Positions 22,964 to 31,060 of a stretch of DNA of 35,009 nt are shown here, in pieces (within the stretch, counting starts at the first letter, position 1; each line of letters opens with the position of its first letter). Location: positions 1-35,009 of the forward strand of contig DATHXC010000006.1 of assembly GCA_035459965.1 (NCBI GenBank), read 5' to 3'. The DNA is from DATHXC01 sp035459965 (GTDB taxonomy: Bacteria; Pseudomonadota; Gammaproteobacteria; Burkholderiales; Methylophilaceae). The translations under genes were made by a program, and so were the position numbers. Below the pieces are notes generated by a model. That model did not search any database, was not told where the DNA came from, and saw nothing but the letters and a program-made list of their open reading frames with translations.

Positions 22964-23551
22964 ATGCGTATCGCTGAAGTTAGCCGTAATACTCTTGAAA
23001 CTCAGATTTCAGTCTCAATCAATCTAGATGGTACAGGTGTATCCAAGCTTGCAAGCGGCCTGGCATTTCTGGATCACATGATTGATCAAATCGCACGTCA
23101 CGGCATGATGGATATCACCGTGCAGGCAACCGGCGATTTGCATATCGATGCGCACCACACAGTTGAAGACATAGGCATTACCCTGGGTCAGGTGTTTGCC
23201 AAAGCAGTCGGTGATAAAAAAGGACTTTGTCGTTACGGCCACGCTTACGTGCCTTTGGACGAGGCGTTATCACGCGTAGTGCTCGACCTCTCAGGACGTC
23301 CCGGTATGGAATTTGGCGTGGAGTTCACGCGTGCCCGTATCGGTGATTTTGACGTTGATCTAATCCACGAATTTTTTCAGGGCTTTGTGAATCATGCCCT
23401 GGTGACCTTGCACATTGATAATCTGCGAGGTGACAATGCTCACCATCAGGCAGAAACCATATTTAAAGCTTTTGGCCGTGCCTTACGCATGGCGGTAGCG
23501 CATGATGATCGCATGGCAGGCATCATGCCTTCGACCAAGGGTTCTTTGTAA
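22964..23551 (+). CDS. hisB: imidazoleglycerol-phosphate dehydratase HisB
   Basis: HisB dehydrates imidazole glycerol phosphate to imidazole-acetol phosphate. It is the 195-residue monofunctional form without a fused phosphatase. The manganese-binding motif DAHHTVED (62-69) and the second copy DNAHHQAE are present, with LDHMIDQIARHGM before them. A separate histidinol-phosphate phosphatase is therefore needed elsewhere. hisH follows after 89 bp. Confidence 0.97.
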   Translation: MRIAEVSRNTLETQISVSINLDGTGVSKLASGLAFLDHMIDQIARHGMMDITVQATGDLHIDAHHTVEDIGITLGQVFAKAVGDKKGLCRYGHAYVPLDEALSRVVLDLSGRPGMEFGVEFTRARIGDFDVDLIHEFFQGFVNHALVTLHIDNLRGDNAHHQAETIFKAFGRALRMAVAHDDRMAGIMPSTKGSL

Positions 23552-23640
23552 TTTATAAGCCTTGTTAATCGATTAAAGTATAACGCTGCTCTAATTTCTT
23601 TAGCCTTTTGTATAGCCTGTAGTATTTTCAGAAAAATATC

Positions 23641-24285
23641 ATGATTGATATAGCAGTAGTGGATTACGGTATGGGCAATCTGCGCTCCGTTTCTAAAGCG
23701 CTAGAGCATGTAGCACCCAACAAGAATGTAATCGTCACCAACGATCCTGCACAAATCAATGCGGCTGAAAGAGTCGTGTTCCCAGGGCAGGGCGCGATGC
23801 CTGACTGTATGCGCGAGCTGGAGAGCCGTGGTTTGCGTGATGCCGTGATCAGCGCAGCGGCGAATAAACCTTTCCTAGGTATTTGTATCGGGCTGCAATT
23901 GCTGTTTGATCATTCCGAAGAAGGGGATGCTGCAGGCTTGGGTATCTTGGCTGGGAATGTTAAACGCTTTGCCGCCACTGATATGCATGATGCTGAGGGC
24001 AACAAACTCAAGGTGCCGCACATGGGCTGGAACCAGGTTTACCAGGCTAAATCTCACCCTTTATGGGCCGATATAGAAAACGGTGCCCGTTTTTACTATG
24101 TACACAGCTATTATGTGGCGCCTGAAGATCAGAGCTTGATTGCTGGGTATACTGATTACCCGGCGAGATTTACTGGTGTCGTCGCCCGCGATAATATTTT
24201 CGCTGTGCAGTTCCACCCGGAGAAGAGCCAGCATGCTGGCTTGCAGCTTTTATCCAACTTTGTCCAATGGAATGGGCATTCTTGA
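23641..24285 (+). CDS. hisH: imidazole glycerol phosphate synthase glutaminase subunit HisH
   Basis: HisH is the class I glutamine amidotransferase that supplies ammonia to HisF. The 214-residue protein has the YGMGNLRSV N-terminus, the nucleophile Cys82 in GICIGLQLLF and H192/E194 in QFHPEKSQ, which together make the triad. The upstream 89-bp gap shows no strong structure. hisA follows in the same direction. Confidence 0.97.
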   Translation: MIDIAVVDYGMGNLRSVSKALEHVAPNKNVIVTNDPAQINAAERVVFPGQGAMPDCMRELESRGLRDAVISAAANKPFLGICIGLQLLFDHSEEGDAAGLGILAGNVKRFAATDMHDAEGNKLKVPHMGWNQVYQAKSHPLWADIENGARFYYVHSYYVAPEDQSLIAGYTDYPARFTGVVARDNIFAVQFHPEKSQHAGLQLLSNFVQWNGHS

Positions 24286-24330
24286 ATCTTAATTACTTAA
24301 CCTATAACTTAACTCGCCCTTACTGACATT

Positions 24331-25071
24331 ATGCTGATTATTCCCGCTATCGATTTAAAAGACGGTCATTGTGTACGTTTGAAACAAGGCTTGATGGAAG
24401 ATGCCACGGTGTTTTCCGAAGACCCCGGCGCCATGGCGCGTCACTGGGTGGACCAGGGCGGTCAGCGTTTGCATCTGGTGGACTTGAATGGCGCCTTTGC
24501 CGGCAAGCCGGTGAATGAAGGCGCCATCAAGGCCATCGTCAAGGCTGCGGCTGGCGAGATCCCGATCCAGCTGGGTGGCGGTATCCGGGATCTGGAAACC
24601 ATAGAGCGCTATCTGGATAACGGTATCGATTACGTGATTATCGGCACAGCTGCGGTGAAGAATCCGGGCTTCCTGCACGAGGCTTGCTATGCCTTTCCTG
24701 GCCAGATTATTGTTGGCCTCGATGCTAAGGATGGCAAGGTGGCAGTCGATGGCTGGTCTAAACTGACCGGGCATGATGTGGTCGACCTGGCCAAAAAGTT
24801 TGAGGACTATGGGGTTGAAGCTGTGGTCTATACCGACATTGGCCGTGATGGCATGTTGAGTGGCGTGAATATCGAAGCTACGGTTGCGCTGGCACAAGCA
24901 CTCAAGATTCCCGTGATTGCTAGCGGTGGCATCACCAATCTGGACGATGTGCGTAAATTATGTGCAGTAGAGTCTGAAGGCATCATGGGTGCTATCACTG
25001 GCCGTGCCATTTACGAAGGCACGCTGGATTTCGCCGCGGCACAAGCGCTGGCGGATGAGCTTAACGGCTAA
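24331..25071 (+). CDS. hisA: ProFAR isomerase HisA
   Basis: HisA is a TIM-barrel Amadori isomerase that opens the ribosyl ring of ProFAR to give PRFAR. The 246-residue protein has the general acid/base aspartates D8 (IIPAIDLKDG) and D169 (VYTDIGRDGM). Phosphate-binding loops GGGIRD and ASGGITN are present. It lies in order hisH-hisA-hisF, with hisF beginning 43 bp later. Confidence 0.97.
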   Translation: MLIIPAIDLKDGHCVRLKQGLMEDATVFSEDPGAMARHWVDQGGQRLHLVDLNGAFAGKPVNEGAIKAIVKAAAGEIPIQLGGGIRDLETIERYLDNGIDYVIIGTAAVKNPGFLHEACYAFPGQIIVGLDAKDGKVAVDGWSKLTGHDVVDLAKKFEDYGVEAVVYTDIGRDGMLSGVNIEATVALAQALKIPVIASGGITNLDDVRKLCAVESEGIMGAITGRAIYEGTLDFAAAQALADELNG

Positions 25072-25114
25072 TGCCGGGCTTACTCATAAAAGTCTTCTTC
25101 ATGGAAAATGTTTA

Positions 25115-25891
25115 ATGGGCTTGGCGAAACGCATTATCCCCTGCCTTGATGTTACCGATGGTCGTGTCGTTAAAGGCGTCAACTTTCTCGAGCTGCGCGA
25201 TGCCGGTGACCCGGTTGAGATTGCACGACGCTATGATGAGCAGGGTGCAGATGAACTGACTTTCCTCGACATCACTGCAAGCTCCGATAATCGTGGTCTG
25301 ATATTGCATATCATTGAGCAGGTTGCCTCGCAGGTATTTATCCCGCTAACGGTAGGCGGTGGTGTACGTGAGGTTGCAGATGTCAGGCGCTTGTTGAATG
25401 CTGGTGCAGATAAGGTCAGTATCAATACTTCTGCCGTAGTAAATCCGCAACTGGTTGCAGATGCCGCAGATAGATATGGTTCGCAATGCATCGTGGTGGC
25501 GATTGATGCCAAGCAGGTCAACGAGGCCAATTCACCTAATCCGCGTTGGGAAGTGTTTACGCATGGCGGCCGCAAGCCGACAGGCTTGGACGCCGTGGAA
25601 TGGGCGCGTAAGATGGTAGGCTTGGGTGCCGGTGAACTGCTGGTGACCAGCATGGACAGAGATGGTACCAAAATTGGTTTTAACCTGGCCCTGAACAAGG
25701 CTATCAGTGATGCGGTCGATGTGCCTATCATCGCCTCAGGTGGCGTGGGCAACCTGCAGCATCTGGTCGATGGCGTGAAGTTGGGCGGTGCCGATGCGGT
25801 GCTGGCCGCCAGTATTTTCCATTACGGTGAATATACGGTACGTGAGGCTAAGGAATACATGCGCGACAGGGATATAGAGGTCAGGCTGTGA
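25115..25891 (+). CDS. hisF: imidazole glycerol phosphate synthase cyclase subunit HisF
   Basis: HisF is the TIM-barrel cyclase that uses ammonia from HisH to form imidazole glycerol phosphate and AICAR. The ATG at 25115 gives 258 residues starting MGLAKRIIPCLDV. The catalytic aspartates are D12 and D131 (VVAIDAKQ). The frame is open upstream to 24989, but that stretch overlaps hisA and lacks family similarity. The stop codon overlaps the hisI GTG start. Confidence 0.97.
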   Translation: MGLAKRIIPCLDVTDGRVVKGVNFLELRDAGDPVEIARRYDEQGADELTFLDITASSDNRGLILHIIEQVASQVFIPLTVGGGVREVADVRRLLNAGADKVSINTSAVVNPQLVADAADRYGSQCIVVAIDAKQVNEANSPNPRWEVFTHGGRKPTGLDAVEWARKMVGLGAGELLVTSMDRDGTKIGFNLALNKAISDAVDVPIIASGGVGNLQHLVDGVKLGGADAVLAASIFHYGEYTVREAKEYMRDRDIEVRL

Positions 25892-26274
25892 ACGATTGGC
25901 TGGATAAAGTGAACTGGACTGATGGACTGTTGCCGGTGATTGCTCAGGAGGCAGGTACCGGCCAGGTCCTGATGTTCGCCTTCATGAACCGCGAAGCATT
26001 GCAACTGACGGTAGAGACCGGTCATGCAGTGTATTGGTCACGCTCACGCAACAAGCTCTGGCATAAGGGCGAGGAATCCGGTCATGTGCAGAAAGTACAT
26101 GAGCTGCATCTGGATTGTGATGAAGATGTGCTACTGATGACAGTTGAACAAGTCGGCGGCATTGCCTGTCACACAGGCAGGCATGACTGTTTTTTCCAGA
26201 AGCTGGAAAATGGCGAGTGGGTGATTGACCAGCCAGTACTTAAAAATCCTGAGGATATTTACCATCATGAGTGA
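25888..26274 (+). CDS. hisI: phosphoribosyl-AMP cyclohydrolase HisI
   Basis: HisI is a zinc hydrolase that opens the adenine ring of PR-AMP. The 128-residue protein has LHLDCDEDVLL, with the D76/C77/D78/D80 metal site, and CHTGRHDCF with C94 and C101. It starts with GTG in a GTGA overlap with hisF. It is a separate protein from HisE, as in many betaproteobacteria, whereas enterobacteria have a fusion. Confidence 0.96.
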   Translation: MNDWLDKVNWTDGLLPVIAQEAGTGQVLMFAFMNREALQLTVETGHAVYWSRSRNKLWHKGEESGHVQKVHELHLDCDEDVLLMTVEQVGGIACHTGRHDCFFQKLENGEWVIDQPVLKNPEDIYHHE

Positions 26275-26590
26275 TGTGCTTGACCGTTTGGCTGAGTTGC
26301 TGGAAGAGCGCAAAAGCGCAGATCCACAGTCATCCTATGTGGCAAAACTCTATGCCAAAGGCATGGACAGCATCCTCAAAAAAGTGGGCGAAGAGGCGAC
26401 GGAGACAATTATCGCTGCCAAAGATGGCGATAAATCGCAGATCATCTACGAGACCGCCGATTTATGGTTTCATACCCTGGTGATGCTGGCGCAAGCCGGA
26501 CTGAAGCCGCAGGATGTGCTGGATGAACTGGCACGTCGCGAAGGGCTTTCCGGCATAGATGAAAAAGCCCAAAGGGAGCATAAAGCATGA
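26267..26590 (+). CDS. hisE: phosphoribosyl-ATP pyrophosphatase HisE
   Basis: HisE is an all-alpha MazG-like pyrophosphohydrolase acting on PR-ATP. The ATG at 26267 gives 107 residues starting MSDVLDRLAELL. The family core KVGEEATETIIAAKDGD and IYETADLWFHTLVML is present. The frame extends upstream inside hisI, but the start overlapping the hisI stop (ATGAGTGA) fits both family length and coupling. Confidence 0.96.
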   Translation: MSDVLDRLAELLEERKSADPQSSYVAKLYAKGMDSILKKVGEEATETIIAAKDGDKSQIIYETADLWFHTLVMLAQAGLKPQDVLDELARREGLSGIDEKAQREHKA

Positions 26591-26925
26591 GTGCCGACTG
26601 CATCTTCTGCAAGATCGTAAAAGGTGATATACCCTCCACGCGTATTTATGAAGATGATGATGTCATCGTCTTCAAAGATATCCACCCGATTGCACCAGTG
26701 CATGTGCTGATTGTGCCTAGAGAGCACATCGAGAGTCTTGCCAGCTGTGAGCCCCGTCATGAGGCTTTGCTGGGAAAGATGCTGCTGCTGGCACCCAAGC
26801 TTGCTAAAGAGCAAGGACTGCCTGGATTCCGCACTATGATCAATACCGGTCGCGAAGGCGGACAGGAAGTGTTTCATATACACATGCATGTGTTCGGTGG
26901 CGGCGCAACTTTACCTAAAACCTAA
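26587..26925 (+). CDS. hinT: histidine triad nucleotide-binding protein (HinT)
   Basis: This HIT-family purine nucleoside phosphoramidase has 112 residues. It has the N-terminal CIFCKIVKGDIPS and the histidine triad HIHMH (H97, H99, H101) in VFHIHMHVFGG. The ATG overlaps the hisE stop codon (ATGA), so it is translated as part of the his operon. The biological substrate in bacteria is poorly defined. Confidence 0.95.
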   Translation: MSADCIFCKIVKGDIPSTRIYEDDDVIVFKDIHPIAPVHVLIVPREHIESLASCEPRHEALLGKMLLLAPKLAKEQGLPGFRTMINTGREGGQEVFHIHMHVFGGGATLPKT

Positions 26926-26969
26926 CTTAATATTTATTACAAATTTAACAAAACATCAGGAGAACCATC

Positions 26970-27188
26970 ATGGGTTCATTTAGCATCTGGCATTGGTTGA
27001 TCGTATTGTTGATAGTAGTTCTGGTGTTCGGTACCAAGAAGCTGCGTAATATCGGTAGTGATGTTGGCGGCGCCGTGAAAAACTTCAAGGATGCCGTGAA
27101 TGAGGAAAAGCAAAAACCAAAACTTGATGACACGACTACCGGTAGCACGGTAGAGGGCGAAGTAACACAAAAGACCAAATCAGAGTAA
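26970..27188 (+). CDS. tatA: Sec-independent translocase subunit TatA
   Basis: TatA is the pore-forming component of twin-arginine export. The 72-residue protein has a single N-terminal helix (IWHWLIVLLIVVLVFG), then the amphipathic hinge segment GTKKLRNIGSDVGGAVKNF and a polar tail. An AGGAG ribosome-binding site precedes the ATG. It is followed closely by tatB. Confidence 0.96.
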   Translation: MGSFSIWHWLIVLLIVVLVFGTKKLRNIGSDVGGAVKNFKDAVNEEKQKPKLDDTTTGSTVEGEVTQKTKSE

Positions 27189-27200
27189 TGGGTCAAACAA

Positions 27201-27605
27201 GTGTTTGATGTTGCATTCTCAGAGTTGATCGTGATCGCCGTTGTGGCGCTATTGGTGATTGGCCCGGAGAAGCTACCCAAGGTTGCACGAACGCTGGGTT
27301 TGCTGGCTGGTCGTATGCAACGCTATGTTGCAAACGTGAAATCTGACATTGAGCGTGAAATGCAGTTTGAGGATTTGCACAAAATCCAGCAGGAAATCAG
27401 GGAAGGTGTGATGCAAGCCAAGAGCAATGTGGATCAGGCCGGTGCTGCCGTATCCAATGAAGTGGCTGCCTTGGAGCGCGATATGACTGCGCTTGCTGAG
27501 GCTAATGTAGCAGCAGAGCAACAGTCCGCTATCCTGACGCAAGCCCCTCCAGCCATTAACACCGATCATCCCCAAGAAGTTTTACCGCCTAAAAGCTCGC
27601 AGTGA
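27201..27605 (+). CDS. tatB: Sec-independent translocase subunit TatB
   Basis: TatB forms the Tat substrate receptor with TatC. The 134-residue protein has an N-terminal helix with the conserved VIGPEKLPKVARTLG motif (Glu, Pro). A coiled-coil-like region (about 35-110) rich in Glu, Gln and Ala follows. The start is GTG at 27201, 12 bp after tatA, with a weak ribosome-binding site. The stop codon overlaps the tatC GTG. Confidence 0.95.
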   Translation: MFDVAFSELIVIAVVALLVIGPEKLPKVARTLGLLAGRMQRYVANVKSDIEREMQFEDLHKIQQEIREGVMQAKSNVDQAGAAVSNEVAALERDMTALAEANVAAEQQSAILTQAPPAINTDHPQEVLPPKSSQ

Positions 27606-28342
27606 ATCCCTCCGAAACATTCATCTCACACCTGATTGAACTGCGCGATCGCTTGCTGCGCATCGTAGTTGGGTTTCTTGTGGTGTTTATAGCCTTACTC
27701 CCCTTAGCCAATAAAATATACACCTTGCTTGCACACCCGTTGCTGAGCAAGTTGCCTGCCGGCGGGCAGATGATCGCTACCGCGGTCACTACGCCATTTT
27801 TCGTACCAATGAAAGTGGCCATGCTAACTGCGTTTATCATTTCCCTGCCGCATACGCTGTATCAAGTCTGGTCATTTGTCGCCCCCGGCCTGTATGTCCA
27901 CGAGCGGCGCTTTATGGGCCCGGTAGTGGTGGCCAGCACTTTATTATTTTTGCTGGGCATGACCTTTGCCTATTTTGCCGTGTTCCCAGTCGTGTTTGGT
28001 TTTATCGCAGGTTCTGCGCCAGAGGGCGTGGCAGTCATGACAGACATAGGCAATTACCTGGATTTCGTGATTACGCTGTTCATGGCGTTTGGTTTTGCGT
28101 TTGAGGTGCCTATTGCAGTGGTGTTGTTAGTCAGATTTGGTCTGGTGAATATCAAAACATTGAAAGAAGTGCGCTCTTACGTAATTGTCGGCGCGTTCGT
28201 GATTGGCGCAATATTCACTCCGCCAGATGTCATCTCGCAGGTGATGCTGGCAGTGCCACTATGGTTGCTATACGAGGCAGGAATATTTGTGGCCGGTTTT
28301 GTTCAGCCCAAGCCAGACCCAAGCATAGGCATTGCGCCATAA
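27602..28342 (+). CDS. tatC: Sec-independent translocase subunit TatC
   Basis: TatC is the six-span membrane protein that recognises twin-arginine signal peptides. The 246-residue protein has the N-terminal SHLIELRDRLLRIV motif and FVAPGLYVHERRF. It also has the FAYFAVFPVVFGF and AFGFAFEVPIAVVLL segments. The start is GTG (27602) in a GTGA overlap with tatB. It converges with the protease gene with 17 bp between stops and no visible terminator. Confidence 0.96.
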   Translation: MNPSETFISHLIELRDRLLRIVVGFLVVFIALLPLANKIYTLLAHPLLSKLPAGGQMIATAVTTPFFVPMKVAMLTAFIISLPHTLYQVWSFVAPGLYVHERRFMGPVVVASTLLFLLGMTFAYFAVFPVVFGFIAGSAPEGVAVMTDIGNYLDFVITLFMAFGFAFEVPIAVVLLVRFGLVNIKTLKEVRSYVIVGAFVIGAIFTPPDVISQVMLAVPLWLLYEAGIFVAGFVQPKPDPSIGIAP

Positions 28343-28359
28343 AGTTCTGAGGCTTAGCT

Positions 28360-29526
28360 CTAGTCCTGATCTGATTGGGACTGGATCTGCGGGATGGGCT
28401 TGGGCCGCTTGCCAATAACGACCGTGATTTCGATAAGTCGCTGATTGCGCGAAATCTTGAGCATGGCTTTTTTGCCGGGTTTCAGACCGGAAATCAAAGT
28501 GAGCATGCTGGCGCTATCCACCACTTCTGTCCCATCAATCTCCAACAGAATATCACCCGGCTTAAGTCCGCCACGTTCGGCTGGGCTGTTGCCAACGATA
28601 CCTGCTATTAATGAGCCATTGGTTTGCTTGAGCTTGAATGATTCAGCCAGCTCCGGCGTTATATCCTGCGCCTCAATACCAATCCAACCGCGAGTGACGC
28701 TACCTTGACGTATGATCTGTTCCATCACCTGTTTAGCCAGGCTGACCGGGATGGCAAAGCCGATGCCCATGGAGCCGCCACTGCGTGAGTAAATTGCGCT
28801 GTTCACGCCAACCAGGTTGCCTTCAGTATCGATCAGCGCCCCACCGGAATTGCCGGGATTGATGGGCGCATCAGTCTGGATGAAATTTTCAAAAGTGTTG
28901 ATCCCGAGGTGATTACGTCCCAAGGCGCTGATAATGCCCTGAGTGACCGTCTGACCCACACCAAATGGATTGCCTATGGCGAGCACTACATCGCCTACGC
29001 TGATATTTTCAGGGTTGGCGAACGTGATAGCGGGTAAGTCTTTAAGATCTACTTTAAGTACTGCCAGATCGGTTTCAGGGTCTGTGCCTACAACACGGGC
29101 CGGAATAGTGCGGCCATCAGCCAGTGCTACTTCAATTTCATCTGCAGCTTCAACTACATGGTGGTTGGTTAAAATCAGCCCCTGAGCACTAACGATGACG
29201 CCTGAGCCAAGACTGTTCTCGCGTTGAGGTTGGTCATCCGACTGGTCACCAAAGAAATGGCGGAATAGTGGATCATCAAGAAACTGCTGGTGCGGATTAA
29301 CAGCGGCTTTTTTGCTGGTAAATATATTGACTACAGTCGGCATGGCTTTTTTGGCAGCGCTGCTGTAAGAGCCTGCATTGGTAGTCGCAGGCAATGATTC
29401 GGCTTGCTGGACGACGACTGCTTTTTCCTGTTTATGCAGTAACTCGGGGTAAAACATCTGCACAACAAAAAGTGCAGCAAGACTTACAGTGACGGTTTGT
29501 GCAAAAATGAGCCAAAGTTTTCTCAT
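28360..29526 (-). CDS. periplasmic trypsin-like serine protease, DegS/DegQ type
   Basis: The 388-residue protein has an N-terminal membrane anchor (about 5-26). An S1C protease domain with catalytic triad H123 (LTNHHVV), D153 (ETDLAVL) and S227 (GNSGGAL) follows. One C-terminal PDZ domain (about 275-370, with GLKPGDILLEIDG) ends it. One anchor plus one PDZ resembles DegS, the regulatory protease of the sigma-E pathway, but no rseA or rpoE is nearby, so general protein quality control is equally possible. It is the only minus-strand gene between 10964 and the end of the window. Confidence 0.93.
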   Translation of the reverse strand: MRKLWLIFAQTVTVSLAALFVVQMFYPELLHKQEKAVVVQQAESLPATTNAGSYSSAAKKAMPTVVNIFTSKKAAVNPHQQFLDDPLFRHFFGDQSDDQPQRENSLGSGVIVSAQGLILTNHHVVEAADEIEVALADGRTIPARVVGTDPETDLAVLKVDLKDLPAITFANPENISVGDVVLAIGNPFGVGQTVTQGIISALGRNHLGINTFENFIQTDAPINPGNSGGALIDTEGNLVGVNSAIYSRSGGSMGIGFAIPVSLAKQVMEQIIRQGSVTRGWIGIEAQDITPELAESFKLKQTNGSLIAGIVGNSPAERGGLKPGDILLEIDGTEVVDSASMLTLISGLKPGKKAMLKISRNQRLIEITVVIGKRPKPIPQIQSQSDQD

Positions 29527-29578
29527 GGGATAGCAATACTCAGTGTGTTAGTGAAGGAAAGTTAAGGAATAAAAGCAA

Positions 29579-30325
29579 ATGAAAACAAACCAGTTGGTTG
29601 ATTATACCCGACAAATTCTACAGCCTGAGCGCTTCCGTGATTATTGCCCTAATGGATTGCAGGTGGAAGGGCGCAGCGATGTCTTCAAGATCGTCACAGG
29701 GGTTACTGCAAGTATGGCATTGCTCGAAGTAGCACATGCAAAAAGTGCTGATCTGGTACTTGTCCATCACGGCTATTTCTGGCGTGGTGAGGATGAGCGT
29801 ATTGTCGGCATCAAGCGTTCGCGCTTGAAGTTCCTGCTCGACCACAATATCAACTTGTTGGCTTATCACTTGCCGCTGGATGCCCATGCTGAATATGGCA
29901 ACAATGTGCAGCTTGGCCGGGTGATGGGCATCGCTGTTGAGGGCTGGGCAGGAGAGCAGAATATGGTCGCCTATGGCTCACTGCCAGTGTCTATTCGGCT
30001 GGATGCGTTTTGCGAACAGTTGGGTGCACAACTAAGCCGTCCGCCTATGTCTATTGGCGATGCGGGTAAGCAGGTCAAGCGTGTTGCCTGGTGTACGGGT
30101 GGAGCTCAAGATTATATTGAAACTGCGATTAGTCTTGGTGTTGATGTTTTTATCAGTGGTGAAATTTCCGAGCAAACGGTACATCTGGCAAGAGAGTCTG
30201 GAGTGGCCTATATTGCTGCCGGCCATCATGCTACTGAGCGTTATGGAGTTCAGGCATTAGGGCGGCATCTGGCCAGCCATTTTTCGCTACAACATGAATT
30301 CATTGATATTGATAACCCTGTATAA
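29579..30325 (+). CDS. Nif3-like dinuclear metal centre protein (YbgI family)
   Basis: The 248-residue protein belongs to the Nif3/YbgI family of hexameric proteins with a two-metal centre. Metal-binding motifs seen are VLVHHGYFW, YHLPLDAH and the C-terminal AAGHHATERYG. It is often labelled GTP cyclohydrolase I type 2, but the physiological role is unsettled. It is divergent from the protease gene (52 bp) and precedes petA by about 130 bp. Confidence 0.94.
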   Translation: MKTNQLVDYTRQILQPERFRDYCPNGLQVEGRSDVFKIVTGVTASMALLEVAHAKSADLVLVHHGYFWRGEDERIVGIKRSRLKFLLDHNINLLAYHLPLDAHAEYGNNVQLGRVMGIAVEGWAGEQNMVAYGSLPVSIRLDAFCEQLGAQLSRPPMSIGDAGKQVKRVAWCTGGAQDYIETAISLGVDVFISGEISEQTVHLARESGVAYIAAGHHATERYGVQALGRHLASHFSLQHEFIDIDNPV

Positions 30326-30328
30326 CTA

Positions 30329-30351
30329 TTAAATCTAAAATTTAGAATTAA
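30329..30351. repeat. AT-rich near-perfect palindrome after the Nif3-family gene
   Basis: TTAAATCTAAA (30329-30339) is complementary to TTTAGAATTAA (30341-30351) at all but one position. It lies just after the stop codon and before the petABC promoter region. It may be a weak terminator or regulator site. Confidence 0.35.
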
Positions 30352-30459
30352 GACAGATAAATAGCACATTCTTAGTTTAAGTTTTACGCTGAAAGCTGTA
30401 AAATGCACCGTTGTTTACAAAGCATCAATACAGTCGCGAATTAAATTTAAGGGCATGTA

Positions 30460-31059
30460 ATGGCGAATCAGGAAGTGGATAAAAGTAAGCGGCGTTTTTT
30501 AATTGCTGCGACTGGTGTGGCTGGTGCGGCCGGAGCTGGTGTTGCTGGTACTGCATTTGTTCTGAGCATGCTGCCAAGTGAGCGTGCGAAAGCCGCTGGC
30601 GCTCCCGTCGAGGCGGATGTCAGCAAGATTGAGCCAGGTGCGATGATTACTATTGAATGGCGCAGCAAGCCGGTGTGGGTAATTAATCGCACCAAGGAAA
30701 TGCTGGATCAGTTAGATAAGCATAATGACCGGCTGTCTGACCCGATGCTGGATGTTGTGACTCAGCAACCCGACTACTGTAATAATCCAGGCCGCTCGAT
30801 TAAATCCAATCTGATGGTGATCGTCGGCATCTGTACTCACCTGGGCTGTTCGCCATCTCCAAAATTGCAGGCAGCTGGTGACATGGGGGTGGATTGGCCG
30901 GGCGGCTTTTTCTGTCCTTGTCACGGCTCCAAGTTTGATCTGGCAGGCCGTGTATTCAAGGGCTCGCCAGCGCCTATTAATCTAGTGGTTCCGCCACACA
31001 AATATATTAGCGATAGCGTATTGCTGGTAGGTGAAGATGCTAAGGGAGCGGCGGCTTAA
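30460..31059 (+). CDS. petA: ubiquinol-cytochrome c reductase iron-sulfur subunit (Rieske)
   Basis: This is the high-potential [2Fe-2S] subunit of the bc1 complex, exposed to the periplasm. The 199-residue protein has a Tat-like N-terminus (SKRRFLIAAT, uncleaved signal anchor). Cluster motifs CTHLGC (C125, H127, C130) and CPCHGSKF (C152, C154, H155) follow. It is the first gene of petABC. The tatABC genes that probably insert it lie about 2 kb upstream. Confidence 0.97.
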   Translation: MANQEVDKSKRRFLIAATGVAGAAGAGVAGTAFVLSMLPSERAKAAGAPVEADVSKIEPGAMITIEWRSKPVWVINRTKEMLDQLDKHNDRLSDPMLDVVTQQPDYCNNPGRSIKSNLMVIVGICTHLGCSPSPKLQAAGDMGVDWPGGFFCPCHGSKFDLAGRVFKGSPAPINLVVPPHKYISDSVLLVGEDAKGAAA

Positions 31060-31060
31060 T

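Noticed and set aside
24355..24897. 180-codon open frame antisense to hisA
   Set aside because: It is a mirror frame of a conserved gene with no start signal or family features.
24989..25114. Upstream extension of hisF
   Set aside because: It overlaps the hisA coding end, and the 42 extra residues are unlike any HisF N-terminus. ATG 25115 fits the family.
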